Assembly (NCBI GenBank): GCA_020631175.1
Contig: JAHDHT010000238.1
Coordinates: 1 to 5,804, forward strand
Direction: 5' to 3'
Source: Chitinophagales bacterium
GTDB taxonomy: Bacteria > Bacteroidota > Bacteroidia > Chitinophagales > JAHDHT01
DNA: 5,804 bases
Made by a program: the position numbers and the translations under genes. The notes under the pieces are model-generated. The model ran no database searches, was not told the DNA's origin, and was given only the letters and a program-made list of their open reading frames with translations. This document shows, one piece after another, positions 1-5,804 of this stretch (positions within the stretch are counted from its first letter, which is position 1; each line of letters begins with the position of its first letter).

Positions 1-1475
1 GTCGCCACACATTCTTCATTTGAAAAAGCGGTTAAATCCTCCCCGGCAATTTCAGGATAATTCATGCTGTAGTCAGCTTCAATTCGATAACAAATTCCAC
101 CCTGTTCATCCGGTGATAAATCACCGGCAAAATCAGTATAAGAACTTTCTGAAGAAGGTAGTGTCGTAATTAATTCCCAAACACCCGAAGGATTTTTTCG
201 ATAAACATTATAAAAATTAACCGTACCATGTTCAATTACATAAGGCGACCATTCCAGATAATTATTAAATCCTGCTTCCGGTCTTGCTCTTAACAACATG
301 GTTTTCACCATTGTCGAAAAATAAGGAATACCACAACTGTCTTCGGCAACCGTTCGGTAAAAGAAAGGATCAAATTGTGTATTCGCGATCGAGTCGATGT
401 ACGTATTATAAAATTGAACACCGAAATCAATCGTAAAGTTAGCAATCGTATTTAAGGCCGTACTATCCGTCGCTTTTTGAATTCGATATAATAACAAACC
501 CGCATTCGGATCAACAATATAATCGAACTCTACCCTTCCATCCGCAACAACAGATGCTCTTCTTGCATACATATATTGAGGTGGATTCGGTACTTCTAAA
601 TTTACACAAGCGCGATTCGATCTTGAAATAATTAAATCTCCCGTTCTCACCGCACGCACTTCAAAACACAAATTATCAGCACCACTCGAACTGTTATAGG
701 TGTATATCGTTTGAGAAGGATCAACTGTCGTAAAGAAATTAAAATTAGTGCCGTCTTCAGAAACATGTAATTCGTAAGTGCCAATACTTGGCCAGTTGAT
801 ATAAGAATTCCAATCTAAAGTAACTTCTGTTGTGCAACTATCATTCACAGCCGATAGGAAGACCGTATTATGTTCATCCAAATTAAAAGGTCCGACATAA
901 TCACAAGCATCTACCGATGCAATGGTATAAGATTCGCTCTGAATAGTAGGTGCACCGTCTGTATCTAAATAAAAAGTAGTATTCGCACCAAAAACCGTAT
1001 CAATCGGTTGAAAACTTCCATCATTTCTATAAATGATATATGCTACCGTTTCAGGTGAAGTACTTGGATACCAGGTAATCTCTACATCATTTCCGCTTAC
1101 CGAAACATAATTAATTTCCGGCGCAACAGGTCGCACATTATCTAAGGTATCAGAAGTTGCACTCGTCATACCACTGCATTGCGTTATCACATAATAGTAT
1201 AAAGCAGGTGCCGAAGTAGAGGCCGAATAATCAGTATACGTATCTGTATTCTCATTCACTATAATGTCAACCACATTATAAGGTCCGTTTATATTTTCAG
1301 CTACATAAACGATATAGCCTTCAAAACCTGCTCCACATGTTGCAGAAGGATTTGTCCATTGCAACTCCACAATACCACTATTGATGGTATTCACACATTC
1401 TAAAGAAACCGGTTGCTGAGCCAATGCCCAGAAGCCCGATAAAAAGAAGAAAATAAATCCAACTATACTTTTCAT
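1..1475 (-). CDS. Secreted multi-FN3-repeat surface protein, 3' end outside window
   Basis: The first 491 codons are open without interruption and run off the left edge, so this CDS is 3'-partial. Residues 1-19 are a Sec signal peptide. About five immunoglobulin-like FN3 repeats follow, near 24-113, 116-205, 206-294, 296-396 and 397-491. Each shows a related strand pair, for example YIVYVAENINGPYNVV, YIIYRNDGSFQPIDTV, YELHVSEDGTNFNFF and YNVYRKNPSGVWELI. Ten cysteines fall at repeat ends (27, 47, 100, 191, 214, 270, 290, 381, 462, 489), suggesting disulfides in an exported protein. The style, ending in SNEECV, is typical of Bacteroidota proteins in which a PNAFSPNGDG-like gliding-motility/type IX secretion C-terminal domain (CHU_C, TIGR04131) follows; that part is not visible and is inferred. 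The ATG at 1475 is 1 nt after the M16 partner stop; an in-frame ATG at 1484 would add three residues and overlap that gene by 8 nt. No Shine-Dalgarno sequence helps decide. The likely role is adhesion or another cell-surface function; the ligand is unknown. Confidence 0.88.
   Translation of the reverse strand, partial: MKSIVGFIFFFLSGFWALAQQPVSLECVNTINSGIVELQWTNPSATCGAGFEGYIVYVAENINGPYNVVDIIVNENTDTYTDYSASTSAPALYYYVITQCSGMTSATSDTLDNVRPVAPEINYVSVSGNDVEITWYPSTSPETVAYIIYRNDGSFQPIDTVFGANTTFYLDTDGAPTIQSESYTIASVDACDYVGPFNLDEHNTVFLSAVNDSCTTEVTLDWNSYINWPSIGTYELHVSEDGTNFNFFTTVDPSQTIYTYNSSSGADNLCFEVRAVRTGDLIISRSNRACVNLEVPNPPQYMYARRASVVADGRVEFDYIVDPNAGLLLYRIQKATDSTALNTIANFTIDFGVQFYNTYIDSIANTQFDPFFYRTVAEDSCGIPYFSTMVKTMLLRARPEAGFNNYLEWSPYVIEHGTVNFYNVYRKNPSGVWELITTLPSSESSYTDFAGDLSPDEQGGICYRIEADYSMNYPEIAGEDLTAFSNEECVA
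1419..1475 (-). other. Sec signal peptide of the FN3-repeat protein
   Basis: The first 19 residues start MKS, continue with the hydrophobic core IVGFIFFFLSGFW, and end in the small-residue pattern A-L-A before QQP, a good signal peptidase I site between Ala19 and Gln20. There is no lipobox cysteine, so it is not a lipoprotein. Export to the periplasm fits the cysteine-containing FN3 repeats that follow. Confidence 0.85.
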
Positions 1476-1476
1476 G

Positions 1477-2763
1477 CTATTCATTTCTCGCAATAATAGT
1501 GCTCAATGTTTCCGGTGATAAATACTTAGCAGCCATCTCCTGCAAATCACCTGAAGAAACCTGCCTTATAGTATCGACAAAATCGTGAAAATATTGAGTG
1601 TTGAGGTCAAATAAATACAAACTTTGTAATGCACTACTCGTTCTGAAAGCCCCATCAACCGATTGCATTAGTCCGCCGATCAGGTAATTTCGCACCAGAT
1701 TTAACTCATCTGCACTCACCGGCTCATCAATCAATCGCTGAATTTCTTTCATTATTTCAGCGTGTGCATCATCGGCAACATCTACATTCACTTCTGTTCC
1801 AATAGCAAAATAAGCCGCATCCTGAAGATTAACCAAGGTTGAATAAATACCATATGTATATCCTTTTTCCTCCCTGATATTACTCATCAATCGCGAACCA
1901 AAATATCCACCCAAAATAGTATTCAGAATACTCAATTTCGGATAGTCTGCATGGCGTTTTGAAATAATGGGTTTTCCTACTCTGATTGCCGCCTGAATCG
2001 CTCCTTCTTTTGGAAGGATGATACGATCGGTTTGATACGTTTTTAATGTTGCTTTGGATGGATGGACTTCATCTTTCTGCGATCGAATTTTTGATAATTC
2101 ATCCTTTATTATTTCAATCGTTTCTGCAGCGATTTTTCCTGAAATAAAAACAGAAGCATTTTCTGCAAATAAAGTCGCTGCTTTATGACTTTGTAAATCT
2201 GTTGTTTGGATGGAATTATATTCTGCTACATCATCGGCATAACCGTAATGATGACCGTCTCCAAACAAATGAAGGCGAAAAGCACGACTAGCTAAATATT
2301 TTGTTTTTTGAAGATTAACCTCCAATTTTTGTAATGCATTATCACGAACAATATCCAGTTCATTTTGTGGGAAGGATGCATCATTAATTAAATGAACGGA
2401 AAGATTTAAAACTTCCCGAATATATTTGCGCATCGAAAACACACTAATCGTAACATGATCTAAACCCGGACGGATTTTAAAAGATGCTCCATAAAAATCT
2501 AATAGCTCAGCGATTTCTGCCGCGCTTTTCTCTGAAGTTCCTTCGCGTAATAACCTTGCCGTTAATAATGATTGAAGTCTCTTACTTTCATATTTTCTTC
2601 CGGCTTTGAAGATTAGATCGATTTTAATCAAATCATTTTTTCCGGCATTCACTAAATAAGCCTGACTGAAATTACCAATTGCTAATTTTTCCGCTTCTCT
2701 TAAGGGTACCGTTTCCGCCATTTGAAGGTCAGGCACCAAAGTTCTGTCTAATGTCAAACTCAT
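1477..2763 (-). CDS. M16 family peptidase homologue, non-catalytic R/Y partner subunit
   Basis: A 428-residue M16 homologue whose zinc site is gone. Aligned by eye on the conserved GT that follows the motif (Gly75-Thr76), the HxxEH position reads LLTAR (66-70), so it cannot bind zinc the usual way. The fold is still recognisable: a first-half core with the RLLREGT and AAEIAELLDFYGASF regions, HHYGYADD (171-178) at the place of the usual HPYG, and a second half with ILGGYFGSRL (283-292). The second half keeps the substrate-binding R/Y motif, REEKGYTYGIYS (297-308), with Arg297 and Tyr304 as likely key residues. This is the pattern of the non-catalytic subunit of heterodimeric M16B proteases, such as the Sphingomonas Sph2681/Sph2682 pair and, more distantly, mitochondrial alpha-MPP. 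No signal peptide is seen. It starts in the TAATG overlap with the catalytic gene and ends 1 nt before the FN3 protein start. Many databases would label it simply as an insulinase family protein; autonomous peptidase activity is unlikely. Confidence 0.92.
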   Translation of the reverse strand: MSLTLDRTLVPDLQMAETVPLREAEKLAIGNFSQAYLVNAGKNDLIKIDLIFKAGRKYESKRLQSLLTARLLREGTSEKSAAEIAELLDFYGASFKIRPGLDHVTISVFSMRKYIREVLNLSVHLINDASFPQNELDIVRDNALQKLEVNLQKTKYLASRAFRLHLFGDGHHYGYADDVAEYNSIQTTDLQSHKAATLFAENASVFISGKIAAETIEIIKDELSKIRSQKDEVHPSKATLKTYQTDRIILPKEGAIQAAIRVGKPIISKRHADYPKLSILNTILGGYFGSRLMSNIREEKGYTYGIYSTLVNLQDAAYFAIGTEVNVDVADDAHAEIMKEIQRLIDEPVSADELNLVRNYLIGGLMQSVDGAFRTSSALQSLYLFDLNTQYFHDFVDTIRQVSSGDLQEMAAKYLSPETLSTIIARNE

Positions 2764-2765
2764 TA
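2761..2765 (-). other. TAATG stop/start overlap between the two M16 subunit genes
   Basis: The minus strand reads TAATG: the TAA of the catalytic M16 gene (2765-2763) shares its last A with the ATG of the partner gene (2763-2761). Such one-base overlaps are typical of termination-reinitiation, a simple way to make two subunits of one complex in near-equal amounts. No purine-rich ribosome site of note precedes it. Confidence 0.65.
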
Positions 2766-4001
2766 TTGATTCGATTTATAATGTAAAACAGAAGCTTTAT
2801 CTTTTTGAACATATTTATTCAAAGCTTCAATGATTTCATCTGCAGAAACAGAGCCGTATTTATCTGCTTCTGTATTAATTAATTCAATGTCTCCAAGTAA
2901 TTCAAAATAACAAAGATCCATCGCGCGATTTAAAATGCCTGATTGAGAAAAGCGAATATGCGATTCAATTTTATTTTTCACCTTTTGCAATTCTCTATCC
3001 GCTATGCCATCCGTCCGCAATTCTTCCACTATTTTCCAAATAGCATTTTCAGCTTCTTCAAAAGAAACTCCATTGTGCAATTTTCCTTCCATTACTAAAA
3101 TTCCCGGATCGATATTGCTAGTGATATAAGCATGCGCTTCTACGAATAATTTTGATTCCTTTACCAATTTCTGATTAAATCTTGAAGAACTTCCGGCACT
3201 TAAAATATCCGAAATCATGTCAGCTGCATAAAAAGCATCATCTCTTCTTCCCGGCATTTTGAAGGTCATATAAATTGCATCCATCGGAACGTCCGATTCT
3301 ACCTTTTTTATTCGATAAGCAGATTGCATGTTTTCCTGAGGAACGTTGCGACTATAGGTTTCACCTTTTGGTATTGCTCCAAACCATTTATTTACTTTTT
3401 CAAAAACTTCATCGGCATTTACGCCTCCACTAATGCACATAATAGCATGTTGCGGACGATAGTGTTTAAAGAAAAAATCTTTTACATCCTGTAATTCAAA
3501 GGCTTCAATATGATCCAAATTTTTACCGATCACAGGCCATTTGTAAGGATGATTTTCATAGGTTAATGCCATTAAGTGATGCCATACATCACCATAAGGC
3601 TGATTTAAATTTCTTTGTTTAAATTCTTCTGAAACCACTTTTTTCTGAACCGCTAAAGCTTCTTCACTGAAATTCAATGAAAGCATGCGATCGCTTTCCA
3701 GCCACAATGCAGTATCTAAATTATTCGCCGGTAAAACATCGTAATAATTCGTGATATCACTTGAAGTAAAGGCATTGCTTTCACCGCCTGCTCTTTGTAA
3801 GGGACCGTCGAAATCTGGAATATTTGAGGAACCTTCAAACATTAAATGCTCGAATAAATGCGCAAAGCCGGTTTTAGCTTCCGATTCATCTTTTGAACCT
3901 ACATCGTATAAAATATTAACAGCAGCCATTGGCGTGCTATCATCTTCATGCACTAATAAGCGCAAGCCGTTTTCAAGCGTGTATTTTTTATATTCTATCA
4001 T
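2763..4001 (-). CDS. M16 family zinc metallopeptidase, catalytic (HxxEH) subunit
   Basis: A 412-residue M16B (pitrilysin/insulinase/MPP-like) peptidase subunit that hydrolyses peptides or unfolded polypeptides inside an enclosed chamber. From the ATG at 4001, the inverted zinc motif is His48-Leu-Phe-Glu51-His52, with Glu51 the catalytic base. The distal zinc ligand is Glu126 (or Glu125) in VVSEEF. Other family marks are GGESNAFTS (72-80), HPYKWPVIG (151-159) and the second-half SSSRF (271-275). The first half (about 1-205) is the active-site domain and the second (about 206-412) the structural repeat. The Arg and Tyr of the usual R/Y motif in the second half are absent: Val280 and Val287 sit there by eye, so a partner must supply them; the next gene encodes it. 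No signal peptide is present, implying a cytoplasmic enzyme. An upstream ATG at 4064 would add 21 residues that do not look like M16 and would overlap the previous gene by 67 nt, so 4001 is preferred. Its stop overlaps the next ATG (TAATG). Confidence 0.93.
   Translation of the reverse strand: MIEYKKYTLENGLRLLVHEDDSTPMAAVNILYDVGSKDESEAKTGFAHLFEHLMFEGSSNIPDFDGPLQRAGGESNAFTSSDITNYYDVLPANNLDTALWLESDRMLSLNFSEEALAVQKKVVSEEFKQRNLNQPYGDVWHHLMALTYENHPYKWPVIGKNLDHIEAFELQDVKDFFFKHYRPQHAIMCISGGVNADEVFEKVNKWFGAIPKGETYSRNVPQENMQSAYRIKKVESDVPMDAIYMTFKMPGRRDDAFYAADMISDILSAGSSSRFNQKLVKESKLFVEAHAYITSNIDPGILVMEGKLHNGVSFEEAENAIWKIVEELRTDGIADRELQKVKNKIESHIRFSQSGILNRAMDLCYFELLGDIELINTEADKYGSVSADEIIEALNKYVQKDKASVLHYKSNQ
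3998..4001 (-). other. ATGA start/stop overlap coupling the small protein to the catalytic M16 gene
   Basis: On the minus strand the four bases read ATGA: the ATG of the M16 peptidase (4001-3999) overlaps the TGA of the upstream small gene (4000-3998). This arrangement commonly allows a terminating ribosome to reinitiate, and it is the main evidence for placing the peptidase start here rather than at the upstream in-frame ATG at 4064. Confidence 0.7.
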
Positions 4002-4360
4002 GACTTTATTGTAAATGGACGGAAAATAAATTTTGCATTTTCCGGGCTTAGTAAAAATAAACACATAAACTGATCGGCAGGTTTAAAATTCGCTCTGAAC
4101 GTTTCTACATTTTCTTTGGTGATCACTTCTTTATTGACGAAATCTTCCAAATGAGAAATATTCACCGACCATTTTGTTTTTGCTTTTGCAGCATCAATTA
4201 AAGGTTTACCTAAGATAACCTGTGCCTCCTGATGAACGACAAAAATCGGGTACTGACTTACTTTTTGATCACGCACCAGTTTAGAAACTTCTAACAAATA
4301 ATCTTCATAGGTAGCGACATCGAGGTCAACGCTTTTTAGTTGTTCATTAATTTGTGACAT
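3998..4360 (-). CDS. Conserved-looking small soluble protein of unknown function (120 aa)
   Basis: I do not recognise this 120-residue protein. It has no signal peptide, membrane segment, cysteine cluster or evident catalytic motif; its only cysteine is Cys100. The N-terminal third (about 1-35) is charged and probably helical. A hydrophobic strand follows, YPIFVVH (37-43), then a loop around GKPLIDAAKAKTKW, a segment NISHLEDFV (67-75), and a second hydrophobic strand, FMCLFLL (98-104), before an FIFRPF end. This alternation suggests a small alpha/beta fold. The layout faintly recalls SseB-like domains, but I would not assign it. It is a real gene: it fits tightly between neighbours, beginning 3 nt after the rlmD stop, and its TGA overlaps the start of the M16 peptidase gene in an ATGA. 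The coupling hints at a role with the protease or a matched expression level, but that is inference. Confidence 0.85.
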   Translation of the reverse strand: MSQINEQLKSVDLDVATYEDYLLEVSKLVRDQKVSQYPIFVVHQEAQVILGKPLIDAAKAKTKWSVNISHLEDFVNKEVITKENVETFRANFKPADQFMCLFLLSPENAKFIFRPFTIKS

Positions 4361-4363
4361 ATT

Positions 4364-5773
4364 TTAATTCACTTCATTTTTTAATTCTAATAAAACCACA
4401 CTTTCAATATGATAAGTGTGTGGAAACATATCAACGGCCTGTACCTTTTTTACGGTATACGATTCAGCTAATAATTGTAAATCTCTTGCCTGAGTTGCCG
4501 GATTACAACTTACATAAACCATTTTTGGCGCTTTAAATTCATTTAAAAAAGTACAAACATCTTTATGTAAACCTGCCCTTGGCGGATCAAGAATGACAAC
4601 ATCTGCTTTGCCGTGTTTCTGAACAGTTGAGGCAATTACATTTCGAATTTCTCCTTCGTAGAAATGGGCATTTTCGATCTTATTGATCTCAGCATTAATT
4701 TTCGCATCTGCAACCGCCTGGCCGACCGTTTCTATTCCAATTACTTCTTTACAGCTATCCGCTAAAAATAATCCGATCGTTCCGGTGCCGCAGTATAAAT
4801 CATATAGAACTTCATCTCCTTTACAATCGGCATATGTTTTCACTTTTTCATACAGCTTTAATGCCTGATAAGAATTGGTTTGGAAAAATGATTTCGGACT
4901 AATTCGAAAACGAAGCTCGCCTAATTGTTCTTCGATGAATGGATTACCATTAACACATTGAATATCCTGATCATAAAGGGTGTCGTTCCCTTTTGAATTT
5001 ACTACAAAGTGCAGGCTTTTAATAAATGAAAATTGCTCTTTTAAAAAACGCATCATAGCAGTAATGATTTGCGGATCGTTTTGATAGAAAGATAAAACGA
5101 CCATAAAATCACCGGCTTTATTATTGCGCAAAATTAAAGAACGTAATAATCCTTCCTGCTTTCGGATATTAAAGAAAGAAATATTGTTTTCGAGTGCGTA
5201 TTCGCGCACGGCATTTCTTATTTGATCGCCTTTTTCATCTTGCAACCAGCATTTTTTAATGTCTACTATTTTATCAAAAAAACGGGGCACATGAAATCCG
5301 ACTGCCGGTGTTGCAGTTATTTCCTCAGTTGAAGCGGCCTCTTCTTTAGTGAGCCAACGCTGATGCGAAAAGGAATATTCCATTTTATTTCGATAAAAGC
5401 GATTGGGCTCGGCACCGAGTATTGGTTCTGATTCGGGCACATCAATTTTTGAAAGTCGTTTGAGTGTATCGTTAACGATTTGTTCTTTATAAGAGAGTTG
5501 TTTTTCGTAGCTCAAAAATTGCCATTTACAACCGCCACAATCTTCAAAGTGATCGCAAAAAGCATCAATTCTATCTGCAGAAGGTTCGAGTAATTCAAGC
5601 ACAAATCCCTGCGCATAATCGGCTTTATTACGACGTAATTTTGCTTTGACTACATCGCCGGGAATTGCATTGTCGATAATATAGACTTTACCATCGAGTC
5701 TGCCGATACCTTTGCCTTCGGTAACGATCTGATCGATTTCGATGCGTTCTGCTATTTTCTTTTTTCTGCTCAT
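4364..5773 (-). CDS. rlmD: 23S rRNA (uracil-5-)-methyltransferase, RlmD/RumA family
   Basis: A cytoplasmic SAM-dependent RNA methyltransferase of 469 residues that makes 5-methyluridine in 23S rRNA. Residues about 8-66 form a TRAM RNA-binding domain. Cys73, Cys79 and Cys82 (Cx5Cx2C, the RumA spacing) plus Cys175 should ligate a [4Fe-4S] cluster. The Rossmann methyltransferase domain carries SFFQTN (295-300), the SAM loop DLYCGTG (325-331), DPPRAG (396-401), the nucleophile Cys423 in VSCNP, and the general base Glu457 in HIES. All residues known to matter in E. coli RumA have a counterpart, so it should be active. The length is slightly above the E. coli enzyme (433). The ATG at 5773 is chosen because the TRAM domain begins a few residues later and a candidate promoter lies just upstream; there is no Shine-Dalgarno sequence. 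It is the first gene of the operon, 3 nt before the next. The target position (U1939, U747 or both) cannot be told from sequence, so RlmC- or RlmCD-type specificity is possible. Confidence 0.92.
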   Translation of the reverse strand: MSRKKKIAERIEIDQIVTEGKGIGRLDGKVYIIDNAIPGDVVKAKLRRNKADYAQGFVLELLEPSADRIDAFCDHFEDCGGCKWQFLSYEKQLSYKEQIVNDTLKRLSKIDVPESEPILGAEPNRFYRNKMEYSFSHQRWLTKEEAASTEEITATPAVGFHVPRFFDKIVDIKKCWLQDEKGDQIRNAVREYALENNISFFNIRKQEGLLRSLILRNNKAGDFMVVLSFYQNDPQIITAMMRFLKEQFSFIKSLHFVVNSKGNDTLYDQDIQCVNGNPFIEEQLGELRFRISPKSFFQTNSYQALKLYEKVKTYADCKGDEVLYDLYCGTGTIGLFLADSCKEVIGIETVGQAVADAKINAEINKIENAHFYEGEIRNVIASTVQKHGKADVVILDPPRAGLHKDVCTFLNEFKAPKMVYVSCNPATQARDLQLLAESYTVKKVQAVDMFPHTYHIESVVLLELKNEVN

Positions 5774-5786
5774 GAAAATTGGAGGG

Positions 5787-5794
5787 CAAAAATA
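5787..5794 (-). promoter_or_regulatory. Candidate Bacteroidota-type -7 promoter element (TATTTTTG) upstream of rlmD
   Basis: On the minus strand these eight bases read TATTTTTG, an exact match to the TAnnTTTG -7 element recognised by the primary sigma factor of Bacteroidota. The motif ends 13 nt before the rlmD ATG, so transcription would start only a few bases before the gene and leave a very short leader, which is common in this phylum. The matching -33 element (TTG, about 20 nt upstream) would fall outside the window and cannot be checked. A short AT-rich match can arise by chance, so this is a plausible operon promoter rather than a demonstrated one. Confidence 0.35.
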
Positions 5795-5804
5795 GGGGTT
5801 TTTA

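Noticed and set aside
1512..1523. A 12-base match (CCGGTGATAAAT) to part of the inverted repeat at 110-121
   Set aside because: Both copies encode a Leu-Ser-Pro-acidic tetrapeptide in unrelated proteins. The second copy lacks the other palindrome arm, so a shared functional repeat is unlikely.
1477..2763. Second M16 gene considered as a degenerate pseudogene because HxxEH is missing
   Set aside because: The frame is fully intact, the R/Y motif is preserved, and loss of HxxEH complementary to the neighbour is the known pattern of a functional partner subunit.
3751..4014. Plus-strand open frame of 87 codons
   Set aside because: It lies antisense within the catalytic M16 gene, whose protein is strongly conserved there (HLFEH region). 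The translation has no recognisable features.
4354..4536. Plus-strand open frame of 60 codons
   Set aside because: It is antisense to the 3' end of rlmD, covering the conserved VSCNP and HIES motifs. It is explained as a shadow of that gene.
4683..4868. Plus-strand open frame of 61 codons
   Set aside because: It is antisense to the SAM-binding region of rlmD, with no start context or protein features supporting a gene.
5194..5209. Short inverted repeat GTGCG...CGCAC inside rlmD, considered as a terminator or regulatory hairpin
   Set aside because: It has only a five-base stem, lies in the middle of an intact gene and has no U-tract; most likely chance.
1..5804. Search for mobile elements, CRISPR arrays, tRNA/rRNA genes, and defence or toxin-antitoxin systems
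   Set aside because: No direct repeat arrays, transposase, integrase, terminal inverted repeats or RNA gene signatures were seen on either strand. Almost every base is accounted for by the five minus-strand genes.

Overview
The window is AT-rich bacterial DNA that is almost completely coding on the minus strand. It looks like a member of the Bacteroidota, probably near Flavobacteriales or Sphingobacteriales. Three things suggest this: a secreted FN3-repeat protein of the kind that in this phylum usually ends in a gliding-motility/type IX secretion C-terminal domain, a TAnnTTTG-type -7 promoter element, and no Shine-Dalgarno sequence at the first or last gene start. The phylum call is inference from style and gene content; no 16S or other marker is present.

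Reading right to left (5' to 3' on the minus strand) there are five genes with practically no intergenic DNA. (1) 5773-4364 is an RlmD/RumA-type 23S rRNA m5U methyltransferase with a TRAM domain, Fe-S cysteines and a complete catalytic set. (2) 4360-3998 is a 120-residue soluble protein that I do not recognise. (3) 4001-2763 is an M16 zinc peptidase with an intact HxxEH motif. (4) 2763-1477 is an M16 homologue that has lost HxxEH but keeps the Arg/Tyr substrate-binding motif missing from gene 3. (5) 1475-1 is the N-terminal 491 residues of a secreted protein of about five FN3-like repeats, running off the left edge. The junctions are a 3-nt gap, a 4-nt ATGA overlap, a 1-nt TAATG overlap and a 1-nt gap, so a single operon with translational coupling is very likely. 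A possible promoter element lies just upstream of gene 1, and no terminator is visible.

Genes 3 and 4 read as the two halves of one heterodimeric M16B protease: one subunit supplies zinc and catalytic glutamate, the other the Arg/Tyr pair. Neither has a signal peptide, so the enzyme is predicted to be cytoplasmic, whereas gene 5 is exported. What links the rRNA methyltransferase, the small protein, the protease and the surface protein is not clear from sequence. No mobile element, CRISPR array, RNA gene or phage feature was found. The window is mostly ordinary chromosomal sequence; the split-site protease and the unidentified small protein are the parts most worth a second look.
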